Below are positions 55,787 to 63,274 of a stretch of 64,000 nucleotides of DNA, piece by piece (position 1 is the first letter of the stretch; every line of letters starts with the position of its first letter). The DNA lies in the NCBI RefSeq assembly GCF_018863195.1, contig NZ_JAHKRT010000003.1, positions 434,001-498,000 of the forward strand. Reading direction: 5' to 3'. Position numbers and translations under genes: made by a program. The notes below the pieces were generated by a model. The model was not told the DNA's origin. It ran no database searches and saw only the letters and a program-made list of their open reading frames with translations. The stretch is from Sphingomonas quercus. GTDB taxonomy: Bacteria; Pseudomonadota; Alphaproteobacteria; Sphingomonadales; Sphingomonadaceae.

Positions 55787-56770
55787 ATGCCCTTCTCAAG
55801 CTACTCGTTTCGGAAGTTCACGCTCGATGAGCTGCCGCTCGAGCGCGACACCTGGGTCATGGACGAGGCCCACATGGTTGAATGGGAAACCGTCTGGCTC
55901 AAGGTCATCGGAGGTGACGAGGACGCTTCGCCATATAAAGTGGGTTGTGTCACGCCGATCCACATTGCCGAAGTGACGCCCGCTGGCGCCGAGATCAGCT
56001 GGTATGCCAACACGGCCGATCGCTTCCACGAGATCAAGACCTTCCTTCCTCGAGATGCGTTCGTCGCCGCCGCTCTCGCCTACGAATACGAGAAACGGGT
56101 CAGCGTGTTTGTCCGTGCCACCTGGCTCAGAGCCCTTCATCTACGTTCGAATTCGATCTTCGCAATGATCGACGCTGTCGACATGACCCATGCCATCAAG
56201 TCCGGGGCGATCTCGCACGAGAAGGTCATCCGTTTGCGGGATGCGCTCGACGAAATCGCTGCGCGTCACCCTTACATTTCGTTCATTTCATTCGCGGACA
56301 GCCTGCTCATAAAAACGAATTGGACTGTCGGCATGGTCGATACCGAGGTAAAATATACCTACGCCCCGGAAGGGCTTTTCCGCCTGTTCAAGGAATTACA
56401 GGGGCTTTACCGGGCTACGCTCGGGCTCGAAATTTATGGCGTCTTCGCCCAGGGGTCGAACGAGTATTATGACGATCCCCTGCTCCATATATCCGAATTC
56501 CGGAACCACATCTCCCTAAACAGCCTCGGCCTGCCTTTCGCCCAAATCTCGTTGATCGAAGCGGCGGCCAGGCGGGCTATCCGGGCGGGCGAGCATGCTC
56601 GAATGGAAATCTACATGGACGAGGACCTGTTTCACTCACTCCGCTTCGAGGACTACGAGCGCAAATCCACCTGGCCGTCGGGCCCCTACAAGCCAAAGAT
56701 GTCTCCGGAGCCAGGTCGGTATTTTTATGCGATGTGTGACGACCTCATGTCGTGCATCAGGATTCCCTAA
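55787..56770 (+). CDS. Third gene of the TS-like operon, possible cyclase-like fold
   Basis: This 327-residue protein is not firmly recognised. It follows the pyrophosphorylase-like gene by 28 bp. By pattern, the segment FAMIDAVDMTHAIKSG followed some 40 residues later by ISFISFADSLLIKT resembles the two metal-binding strands of class III nucleotidyl cyclases. The later GLEIYGVFAQGS and LGLPFAQISLIEAAARRA blocks fall where such proteins have the RGAIS and GPA..A..LE strands. If so, it is divergent and perhaps inactive. An N-terminal domain of about 120 residues is unassigned. No transmembrane effector is adjacent, so a Pycsar system is not indicated. Confidence 0.4.
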   Translation: MPFSSYSFRKFTLDELPLERDTWVMDEAHMVEWETVWLKVIGGDEDASPYKVGCVTPIHIAEVTPAGAEISWYANTADRFHEIKTFLPRDAFVAAALAYEYEKRVSVFVRATWLRALHLRSNSIFAMIDAVDMTHAIKSGAISHEKVIRLRDALDEIAARHPYISFISFADSLLIKTNWTVGMVDTEVKYTYAPEGLFRLFKELQGLYRATLGLEIYGVFAQGSNEYYDDPLLHISEFRNHISLNSLGLPFAQISLIEAAARRAIRAGEHARMEIYMDEDLFHSLRFEDYERKSTWPSGPYKPKMSPEPGRYFYAMCDDLMSCIRIP

Positions 56771-56773
56771 GAG

Positions 56774-57916
56774 CTACTCAACGAAGGCCCGCAGCTGCTC
56801 CCACTTCCAGCGCCGCTTCAGGAAGTCGAGCCGCTTGGGATGGATCATCTTGCGGTGCTGCATCTGCCCGACGGTGAGGCCGGGCGCCACGTCAACGCCT
56901 ACGCTGAAGCGGACTACGTCCTCCTTCGTCGCAGGTAGGCGAGCGAACTCCTCCTCCCGACCCTCCGGAACGATCATTCGGGCGGCGAACTCGTTGGCCT
57001 CGCGCTCGCTCTCGTCGTGGTCATCCAGGTCAGCATCGAGAAAGGTTCGCTGCCCGTGCAGGATCAGATGGGCCAACTCGTGAAACAGCGTGAACCAGAA
57101 CTTGTCGTCGGAGAGGCCGCGGAAGCTCAGCAGCACCATGGCCTTCTCCGGCGCGATCATCCGACTCGCCCCCGACGCGCGGCATCCCTCGGGTGCACGC
57201 TTGGTCACCACCGCCACGCCGGCCTCGGCGCAGAGAGCGCGCAGCTTCGGCAGGAACAGCTCTGGGTGCCTTATCTTCGATAATCCCTTGATGGCACGGA
57301 GCCGGTCGCGGAGATTCTCGGCGTTCCACGGGCGCGTGTCCACGACGTCGGCGCCGAGCTCCCCGCTTCGGAGCCACATCAACACTGCACCGTCGTCGGA
57401 GGTGAAAGCGTTCGTAGTACGAAAGAGAGTCTCTGAGCAGATGCGCCCGTAACGCGCCTGCCAGGCGGCCATTGTGCCCACGTTGAAGAAGGCAAGACGC
57501 CGGCGCACCTCGTCGCGCCGCCGATCCCCGCTCAGACGGCCCCGGGGGCGCGCACCAGGAATAGGCAGGGCGAGCCAGTCGTCCGCTTCGGACATCGCGC
57601 GATCTAGGGCACGTTCAAGGCCCTCCCGGTAGTTGGCCTCGCGCTTCAGCCAAAAGGATGAGGTGCCACCGACCAACGTGGACAGCGTGTCCGCATGACC
57701 GTCATGGACCGGAAGCGAACCGTCGAGAAGGCCCCGCAATGTCTCCAACCCGCCCTCGAGACGGTCGGCCACCGTCTGCGCCGCCACGCCTTTGCGCACC
57801 ATGAGGGCACGCAGCGAGTCACCTGGCTTGGAGAACCAGTCGGGGGTGAATTCCTGTCCGTCGGTCACGGCACCCTCGAAATCGCCAACAGCTTCAACCT
57901 CGTAACGCTTGCCCAT
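56774..57916 (-). CDS. HTH plus ImmA/IrrE metallopeptidase protein
   Basis: This 380-residue protein has an N-terminal HigA-like helix-turn-helix region (LRALMVRKGVAAQTVADRLEGGLETLRGLL). From about residue 270 it has a zinc peptidase domain with HELAHLILHG (HExxH) and the third-ligand region ESEREANEFAARMIVP. Such XRE-ImmA proteins cleave repressors or act as antitoxins. The start overlaps the upstream toxin-like gene by 52 bp, so it is probably its partner. The stop faces the TS operon with a 3-bp gap. Confidence 0.88.
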   Translation of the reverse strand: MGKRYEVEAVGDFEGAVTDGQEFTPDWFSKPGDSLRALMVRKGVAAQTVADRLEGGLETLRGLLDGSLPVHDGHADTLSTLVGGTSSFWLKREANYREGLERALDRAMSEADDWLALPIPGARPRGRLSGDRRRDEVRRRLAFFNVGTMAAWQARYGRICSETLFRTTNAFTSDDGAVLMWLRSGELGADVVDTRPWNAENLRDRLRAIKGLSKIRHPELFLPKLRALCAEAGVAVVTKRAPEGCRASGASRMIAPEKAMVLLSFRGLSDDKFWFTLFHELAHLILHGQRTFLDADLDDHDESEREANEFAARMIVPEGREEEFARLPATKEDVVRFSVGVDVAPGLTVGQMQHRKMIHPKRLDFLKRRWKWEQLRAFVE

Positions 57917-58194
57917 GCGATCCGGCCCGCCCCATCGCGCGAGTGGCGTGTCCCGACCACGACCAAATCCGCGCGGTAATCTGCACCAATTGCTACGGAA
58001 AGGGAATCGTCCGCTCCGATTTTTATGTCGTCACCGAAAAGGTCGAGCAATTCTTCGACCGTCTCCAGCGACCGCGCGTCGGAGAGAAACATCACGAGTG
58101 CGCCAGCGCTCACGCTGCCGTAGGCCTGCTCCGCCTGCTCGAGATCGGCGCAGATGTCGTACAGCGGCTGACCCTCGAACGTGATATTAATCAA
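57865..58194 (-). CDS. Possible HigB/RelE-type toxin paired with the ImmA protein
   Basis: This 109-residue protein has a pattern consistent with the RelE/ParE fold (AGALVMFLSDARSLETVEEL, then SLSVAIGADYRADLVVVG) and ends with RLKLLAISRV. The overlap with the downstream HTH-ImmA gene is the order toxin then antitoxin seen in HigBA. It starts with TTG at 58194, nine bases after GGAG. The residues needed for ribosome-dependent mRNA cleavage are not clear, so the toxin role is inferred mainly from context. Confidence 0.55.
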   Translation of the reverse strand: MINITFEGQPLYDICADLEQAEQAYGSVSAGALVMFLSDARSLETVEELLDLFGDDIKIGADDSLSVAIGADYRADLVVVGTRHSRDGAGRIAWASVTRLKLLAISRVP

Positions 58195-58270
58195 GGAGCG
58201 AAGCTCCGGGGAAACGCCGATCCGGTGGGCCCGATGCCGCCGTCAGGACCGTGATCGTTCCGGCATCCGG

Positions 58271-58642
58271 TCATTGCGGCAGCGGCGAACCGTGGGGCTT
58301 CGACCGCTGCTTCTCTCTGATTGCTACGATCCTATCCCAGTTTCGGGCAAGCTCGACGTCGCCGGTCTCGTCCATGTTGAGGCCTATCGCGCTGCAGAGG
58401 CTCGCCAGAGTGACCATGACGCCACCGACCTCCTGGGCAGGATCGCCCTGCGGTCTGCGGAAAACGTAATCGACCAGGGCCAGCGCGTCCTCACGTGAGC
58501 AGCCGTTTGCTTGCGCCAGTTCCAGCGCCTCCTCCAGGAAGCGATGGTTGCGCTCACCGCGATTCGACCGGACTGCCGGCGGAAAGCACGCATCGAGCCA
58601 TTCCTCGACACGAGCCTGGTAGGAATTGATCTCGACCGTCAC
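58271..58642 (-). CDS. MazG-like nucleotide pyrophosphohydrolase
   Basis: This 123-residue protein is of the all-alpha NTP pyrophosphatase type. It begins VTVEINSYQARVEEWL and has RNHRFLEEALELAQANG (the EExxE metal site) and DPAQEVGGVMVTLASLC, giving the second set of acidic ligands. Members hydrolyse (d)NTPs, often noncanonical ones. The GTG at 58642 has GGGGGG upstream. It lies at the right end of the island. With a possible dCMP-modifying enzyme nearby it could limit unwanted nucleotides, but this is speculative. Confidence 0.82.
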   Translation of the reverse strand: MTVEINSYQARVEEWLDACFPPAVRSNRGERNHRFLEEALELAQANGCSREDALALVDYVFRRPQGDPAQEVGGVMVTLASLCSAIGLNMDETGDVELARNWDRIVAIREKQRSKPHGSPLPQ

Positions 58643-58982
58643 TCTTCCCCCCAAAATAGCCCCTGGTGGTGGGGGCACCCCGATTTCACGATAGCCGGCG
58701 CTAACCATCGCCGTAAGCTGTGCGCCACTTAAAGCCCTTCGTCTCCCCAAGCGGTCAGACCGAGACTCCCTCACCTGAGGCGCCATGGCGTGCACTAATG
58801 GCAGTTTGAGGTTCGGAGCAAGCCTGCCTGAACGACGGGAATGAACCGATTCCGACAGTCCGAGGCAACTGCACGGGCCTGCAACCTATCCGCTGGGAAT
58901 GGCAGCGCAGCTGTGATACTGGCCAGAAGGTAGGCACCTCTAAGCGACTGAAATATGGTGACACGATGGGGCTTAAAGCCCC
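58643..58982. other. 340-bp gap between the MazG-like gene and attR
   Basis: No convincing gene is seen. It ends in the inverted repeat GGGGCTT-A-AAGCCCC (58968-58982), which abuts the attR repeat and may be part of the integrase arm/core site. Confidence 0.4.
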
Positions 58983-59001
58983 TCCCGTTGGGGTCACCAA
59001 A
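58983..59001 (+). other. attR: right 19-bp direct repeat of the island
   Basis: TCCCGTTGGGGTCACCAAA is identical to attL at 44680-44698. It is a fragment of tRNA-Glu without the rest of the tRNA, which marks the displaced end of the target gene. Confidence 0.9.
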
Positions 59002-59143
59002 CGCGAAACGTGGTCGGAATCACCTTCCTCGGAGGTGTTGTCAGGCGACCCCGAATCACCAATTTTCTCAAGCATTGCAAAGGGTTGCCTGAACTCGACG
59101 CGCAGTTCCTGGTTCGCCCAGGAGCAGTTCGAGAGTAGCAATT

Positions 59144-60562
59144 TCAGCCGCTTCTTTTGTCCGCCAAGGGCCATTTTTCGAAGCCCGAAGCGGCATTCCG
59201 GGCGAAATCCAGCAGCGCCAGGCCGTCGTCGATCATGGCGTCCTCGGCCCCGAACAACGCCTCCATATCGCGCAAGCAGCGCGCCCGCTCCTCGCGCCAG
59301 ACCGGCGCCAGACGGTCGTGGAGCTCGGCGGTGATCCGGCCCTCGATCCTGTCCATGTAGAGCGTGTCGATGCGCTGGAGCAGGCGATCGGCCTCGGCGC
59401 GCAGGCGCTCGATTCGCTCGTCGTGCTCGCGGCGCTCGTCCGCATGACCCTCGCGGATCGCCTGTTGGATCAGCGCGAAGATCTCGTCGTCGAAGTGCAG
59501 GCGGCCAAGGACTTCGCGGAAGCGCTCCTCGATCACTTCCTGTCGCACATAGGGCTCGCCGCATTTCCCGCGGAAGCCGGTGCAGTGGTAATAGATGTAG
59601 CGGCCCTTCTTGATCTCGCCGACCATCGCGCAGCCGCAATGACCGCAGGTCATCAGGCCGGTGAACGGGAACTCCATCGGCCGAGCGCGGACATTGGTGG
59701 CGCTTCGGGCGTCGAGCACCTCCTGCGCATTGTCCCAGGTCTCCGCCGAGACCAGCGGCGCATGATGCCCCTGACACAACTCGCCCTTCCACTCATAGAC
59801 GCCGCTATAGACCCGGTTACGCAGGATTCGGTGGAGCGTGCTGACTCTGACCGGCCGCCCGCCGGTGCGATTGCGGAGACCCGCCTCGCGCGCCTTGTCC
59901 GCGAGTTCGCGCAGCGTGAACCGCCCGGTAGCGCACCACTCAAACAGGCGGGTGATGACGGGACCGCGTTCCGGGTCGATCTCGATGATCTTGCGGCCGT
60001 CCGGTCCGCGCACGTTGCGATAACCGAGCGGCGCCAGCGTCGGCCAATAGCCCTGCTCGGCCTTCTCCTTCATGCCCTTGCGCGCCTCTTCCGACAGGTT
60101 GTCGATATAGTTCTTGGCCATCAGCACCTTGATGCCGTGCATGAACTTCTCGGAGGATCGCGAGTCGCCGGAAAGGACCACGCCCTCCTTGACGAAATGG
60201 ATCTCGACGCCGAGGTCATCCATCGTCACCCAGTCCTTGAGGTTGCGATAGAGCCGGTCGGTCTTCTCGACGAGGATGCCGCGCACGGTGAGGTGCTTGC
60301 GCAGATAGTCGAGCATCAGCCCGAACTGGGTGCGGCCGGTCTTGCGGGCGGTCTCGACGTCGATGAACTCGGCGGCGATGCCGATGCCGTTGAGATCGGC
60401 ATAGCCGTGGATCAGCTTGATCTGGGCCGGGATGGAAAAGCCTTCCCTCTCCTGCTCCTGCGTCGAGACGCGAGCGTAGAGCACCGCCTTCCTGAGACCG
60501 TCGAGCATCTCTCTAGCGGAGCGCCGCGTGGCGTGCTGCTTTCCCTTGCGTGGTCGAGCCAT
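59144..60562 (-). pseudogene. Large serine recombinase, frameshifted near the C-terminus
   Basis: The 472 residues before the stop include the resolvase domain (KAVLYARVSTQEQEREGFSI, with the nucleophile Ser), the recombinase domain (PLGYRNVRG, RILRNRVYSGVYEWKG), the zinc-ribbon MTCGHCGCAMVGEIKKGRYIYYHC and a coiled coil. Frame 1 ends GFEKWPLADKRSG, but the expected family end continues in the next frame as KKRLKLLLSNCSWANQEL and EFRQPFAML. Loss of one A in the AAAA run at 59155-59158 explains this. The second frame runs into attR as VTPTG. The ATG at 60562 has a purine-rich ribosome-binding site. It belongs to an older element at the same tRNA. Confidence 0.85.
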
Positions 60563-60950
60563 CCTCTCTCTCCTCCGCTGACCTTCGCCCTTCATCCCAC
60601 GCCCTCTCCCTCTGGGAAACGGGCTACCTACCCAGTCACTGTCGTTGCTCAGGAGCTGGAACAGCGGAGTTAGCCATTGCTTCACGTCGATGCAGGGCTG
60701 CGCGACGAACGATGGACGGGCCATGCCCCGTTCCGGGAGTGGGCGATGGCAACAAGACCGGAACGACGGGCACGAAGCCCGAGCGGATATGCCCGCTATC
60801 CGCCCATCTCGGTCATTGGAGACCGGATCTCGTTCGCCCAAGAGCAGACAGACCCCAAAGCCTAGCCGGACGACCGACATTGGGACATACCTGCCGTTGG
60901 CGATTGATCTCGAAGCGACGGCTTACGACCCGTTAGCTGCCGTTCAGCGA
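60563..60950. other. 388-bp gap between the recombinase and the DUF1259 gene
   Basis: It is AT-richer than the backbone and presumably contains the recombinase promoter. Short frames occur, but none has both a good ribosome-binding site and recognisable content. Confidence 0.35.
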
Positions 60951-61843
60951 TCAGCCGTGATTGACCGCGACGCGGTCGAGCGCAGCGCGCAGGCCTCGCG
61001 CCAGCTTCAGCGCGTCATCATTCGCCCAGAAATGCATGAAAAACATGCGCGGCTCGTCGTTGAGCATGTGATTGTGGAGCGCCGTCACTTCGATGCCGTT
61101 TTCGCGTAGCGCGCGCAGGACAGGGTTCACCTCCGACGCTGCCAGCACGAAGTCGCCAGTGATCGCCGCTTTGCCGCCGCCGGTGGGCTGGAAGTTGATC
61201 GCGATGGCCGATCCCATCGCCGGCGGCAGCGCCATACCGGCGTCGCGTGGCGCTTCGGCGCGCGGGATGCCGAACGCGTAAACCCCGCCACCGATCTTGC
61301 CCTTGTAGCCCATGATCCGGTCCACGGCGGCGGTGTCGAGATCGATCGTCTCGGGGGCGGCAGCGGTTTGGACTGGCGCGGCCGAGAGCGGAGTCTTGCT
61401 GAGCGCCAGAGCATCGTGGATCGTCGCGCCGAGCTTGGCGGGGTCGCCCGTCGCGCCGATATGCATGTACATGGTGTGCGGGGTGTTGCGCAGCAGATGA
61501 TTGTGGAGCGCGGTGATCTCGAAACCGTCGGCGATGAGCTTGGCCATCACCGGGTTGACCTCGGTGTCTGTCAGGACAAGATCGCCCATCACCATGACCT
61601 GGCCGTTGCCGTGGCTTATGAAGGCCACCCACGAGCCGAGCGCGAGCGCGGGCTTGATGGCACACCCTCGAGCGTGACCTTGAGATCGCTTCGCGGAAAC
61701 CCGATCCGATAGACGCCGCCCGGCATCACGGTGCCCGGCTTCCCGACGGCGGTCGCGATAGCCTGTCCCCATGGCTCCGCGGCCTGTCCGGGCATCGCAG
61801 CAGCCAGCATTCCGACAAGACCGATCAACGCGAACTTCTTCAT
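60951..61843 (-). pseudogene. DUF1259 (LppY/LpqO-type) exported protein, frameshifted
   Basis: The reading frame starts at the ATG at 61843 after AAGGAG, with a signal peptide (KKFALIGLVGMLAAAMPGQA) and PGGVYRIGFPRSDLKVTLEGV. It then loses frame near 61660-61664. The neighbouring frame continues IKPALALGSWVAFISHGNGQ, with the repeated ITALHNHLL and VTALHNHML motifs of DUF1259, to the stop at 60951. The span of 893 nt is one short of a multiple of three, so a single-base deletion or sequencing error explains it. Function of the family is unknown. It follows chrA by 33 bp. Confidence 0.8.
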
Positions 61844-61876
61844 CGCACGCTCCTTTCGACGCCGGTGGTCCGGTGG

Positions 61877-63274
61877 TCAGACAATGAGGACATAGGCTGC
61901 GCCCAGACCGGCACAGGCGAGAAGCACGGGGATCATCCCGGCCTTGAAGCGGAATACGGCGATCGCGGCTCCCGCTGCCAGGATGAGCGCCGGCAGGTTG
62001 ATCGAGCTGAGCATCGGCATATCGAACCTGATGGCACCGATCCGGAAAGGCTCGACTTGCTTGAAGAGCGTATGGATCGCGAACCAGAGCGCGAGATTGA
62101 GGATCACGCCCACCACCGCCGCGGTGATCGCGCCGAGCGCCGATGACAGAGCTCGGTTGCCGCGCATCCGCTCGATGAACGGCGCGCCGGCGAAGATCCA
62201 CAGATAGCAGGGCATGAATGTCACCCAAGTGGTCAGGACCGCGCCCAGCGTCGCGGTGACCAGCGGCCGCAGCATGCTAACGTCGCGGAACGCGGCGAGG
62301 AAGCCGACAAACTGCGTGACCATGATGAGCGGACCCGGCGTCGTCTCAGCAAGCCCGAGGCCATCGAGCATCTCACCCGGCGCCACCCAATGATAGGTGC
62401 CGACCGCTTCCTGGCCGACATAGGCAAGCACCGCATAGGCGCCGCCGAACGTCACTACCGCCATCTGGCTGAAGAAGCCGGCGATCTGCGTGAAGACGTT
62501 GCTTGGCCCCGCAAGCACGAACAACAGGCCGACCGGGGCGAGCCACAGGATCAGGAAGGCGGCGCAGATGCGCAGCGACCAGCCCAGGTTCGGCTTGGCG
62601 TGCTCGGGAAGTGCCTCGCCGAGAGCGGTGTCTCGGTCGTGGCCGATTTCGCCACCCGTCGCGCCGTGACCCCCGCCGCCCTTGAATGCGGTGATGCCCG
62701 CACGACCGCCGAGAAAGCCGATCAAGCCCGCCAGCAAGACGATCAATGGGAACGGTGCATTGAGAAAGAAGATCGCGACGAACGCAGCGGCGGCGATCCC
62801 GCGCATGACGCTGTTCTTGAGCGCCCGCGAGCCGACCCGCACCACGGCCTGAAACACCACGGCTAAGACGGCGGCCTTCAGTCCGAAGAACAGCCCCTCG
62901 ATCAGCGGCGTCTTGCCGAACAGCACATAGACATAGCTCAGACCGAGGATTGCAAGGAAGCCGGGCAGCACGAACAGAGCGCCCGCCACGAGGCCACCCT
63001 TCGTTTTGTGCAGGAGCCAACCGATATAGGCAGCGAGCTGCTGCGCCTCGGGGCCGGGCAGCAGCATGCAATAGTTGAGCGCGTGCAGGAACCGGTCCTC
63101 ACCGATCCAGCGCTTCTCATCGACGAGGATGCGGTGCATCACCGCGATCTGACCCGCCGGCCCGCCGAAGCTCAACGCGGCGATCCGCGCCCAGACCCGC
63201 ACGGCTTCGCCGAACGATATGCCATGATCGTGCGGAGGTGCAGCTACTTCGGCGGTCGCGACGGTGGCGTTCAT
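61877..63274 (-). CDS. chrA: Chromate transporter ChrA
   Basis: ChrA exports chromate across the inner membrane. The 465-residue protein contains two CHR halves, each with a FGGP-type motif: ALSFGGPAGQIAVMHR in the first and VTFGGAYAVLAYVGQEAV in the second. There are about 10-12 hydrophobic segments. The ATG at 63274 overlaps the chrB stop (ATGA), so the two are coupled. Confidence 0.93.
   Translation of the reverse strand: MNATVATAEVAAPPHDHGISFGEAVRVWARIAALSFGGPAGQIAVMHRILVDEKRWIGEDRFLHALNYCMLLPGPEAQQLAAYIGWLLHKTKGGLVAGALFVLPGFLAILGLSYVYVLFGKTPLIEGLFFGLKAAVLAVVFQAVVRVGSRALKNSVMRGIAAAAFVAIFFLNAPFPLIVLLAGLIGFLGGRAGITAFKGGGGHGATGGEIGHDRDTALGEALPEHAKPNLGWSLRICAAFLILWLAPVGLLFVLAGPSNVFTQIAGFFSQMAVVTFGGAYAVLAYVGQEAVGTYHWVAPGEMLDGLGLAETTPGPLIMVTQFVGFLAAFRDVSMLRPLVTATLGAVLTTWVTFMPCYLWIFAGAPFIERMRGNRALSSALGAITAAVVGVILNLALWFAIHTLFKQVEPFRIGAIRFDMPMLSSINLPALILAAGAAIAVFRFKAGMIPVLLACAGLGAAYVLIV

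Larger units (their letters stand above)
44680..59001 (+). mobile_element. 14.3-kb integrative genomic island at tRNA-Glu
   Basis: The element is bounded by 19-bp direct repeats and has its integrase next to the tRNA. It is visibly less GC-rich than the backbone. It holds a second tyrosine recombinase, an XRE regulator, an R-M pair, a TS-fold/pyrophosphorylase-like operon, a toxin-like/ImmA pair and a MazG-like gene. No relaxase, coupling protein, type IV secretion, phage structural or replication ATPase gene was seen. It therefore appears non-conjugative, a satellite-like or defence-type island that would need outside help to move between cells. Confidence 0.88.

Noticed and set aside
55787-58194. 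A Pycsar or CBASS system
   Set aside because: No CD-NTase, TIR, PycTM-like or other known effector is adjacent and the cyclase assignment is weak.
44680-59001. Prophage or conjugative element
   Set aside because: No capsid, portal, terminase, tail, relaxase, VirD4 or type IV secretion gene is visible.
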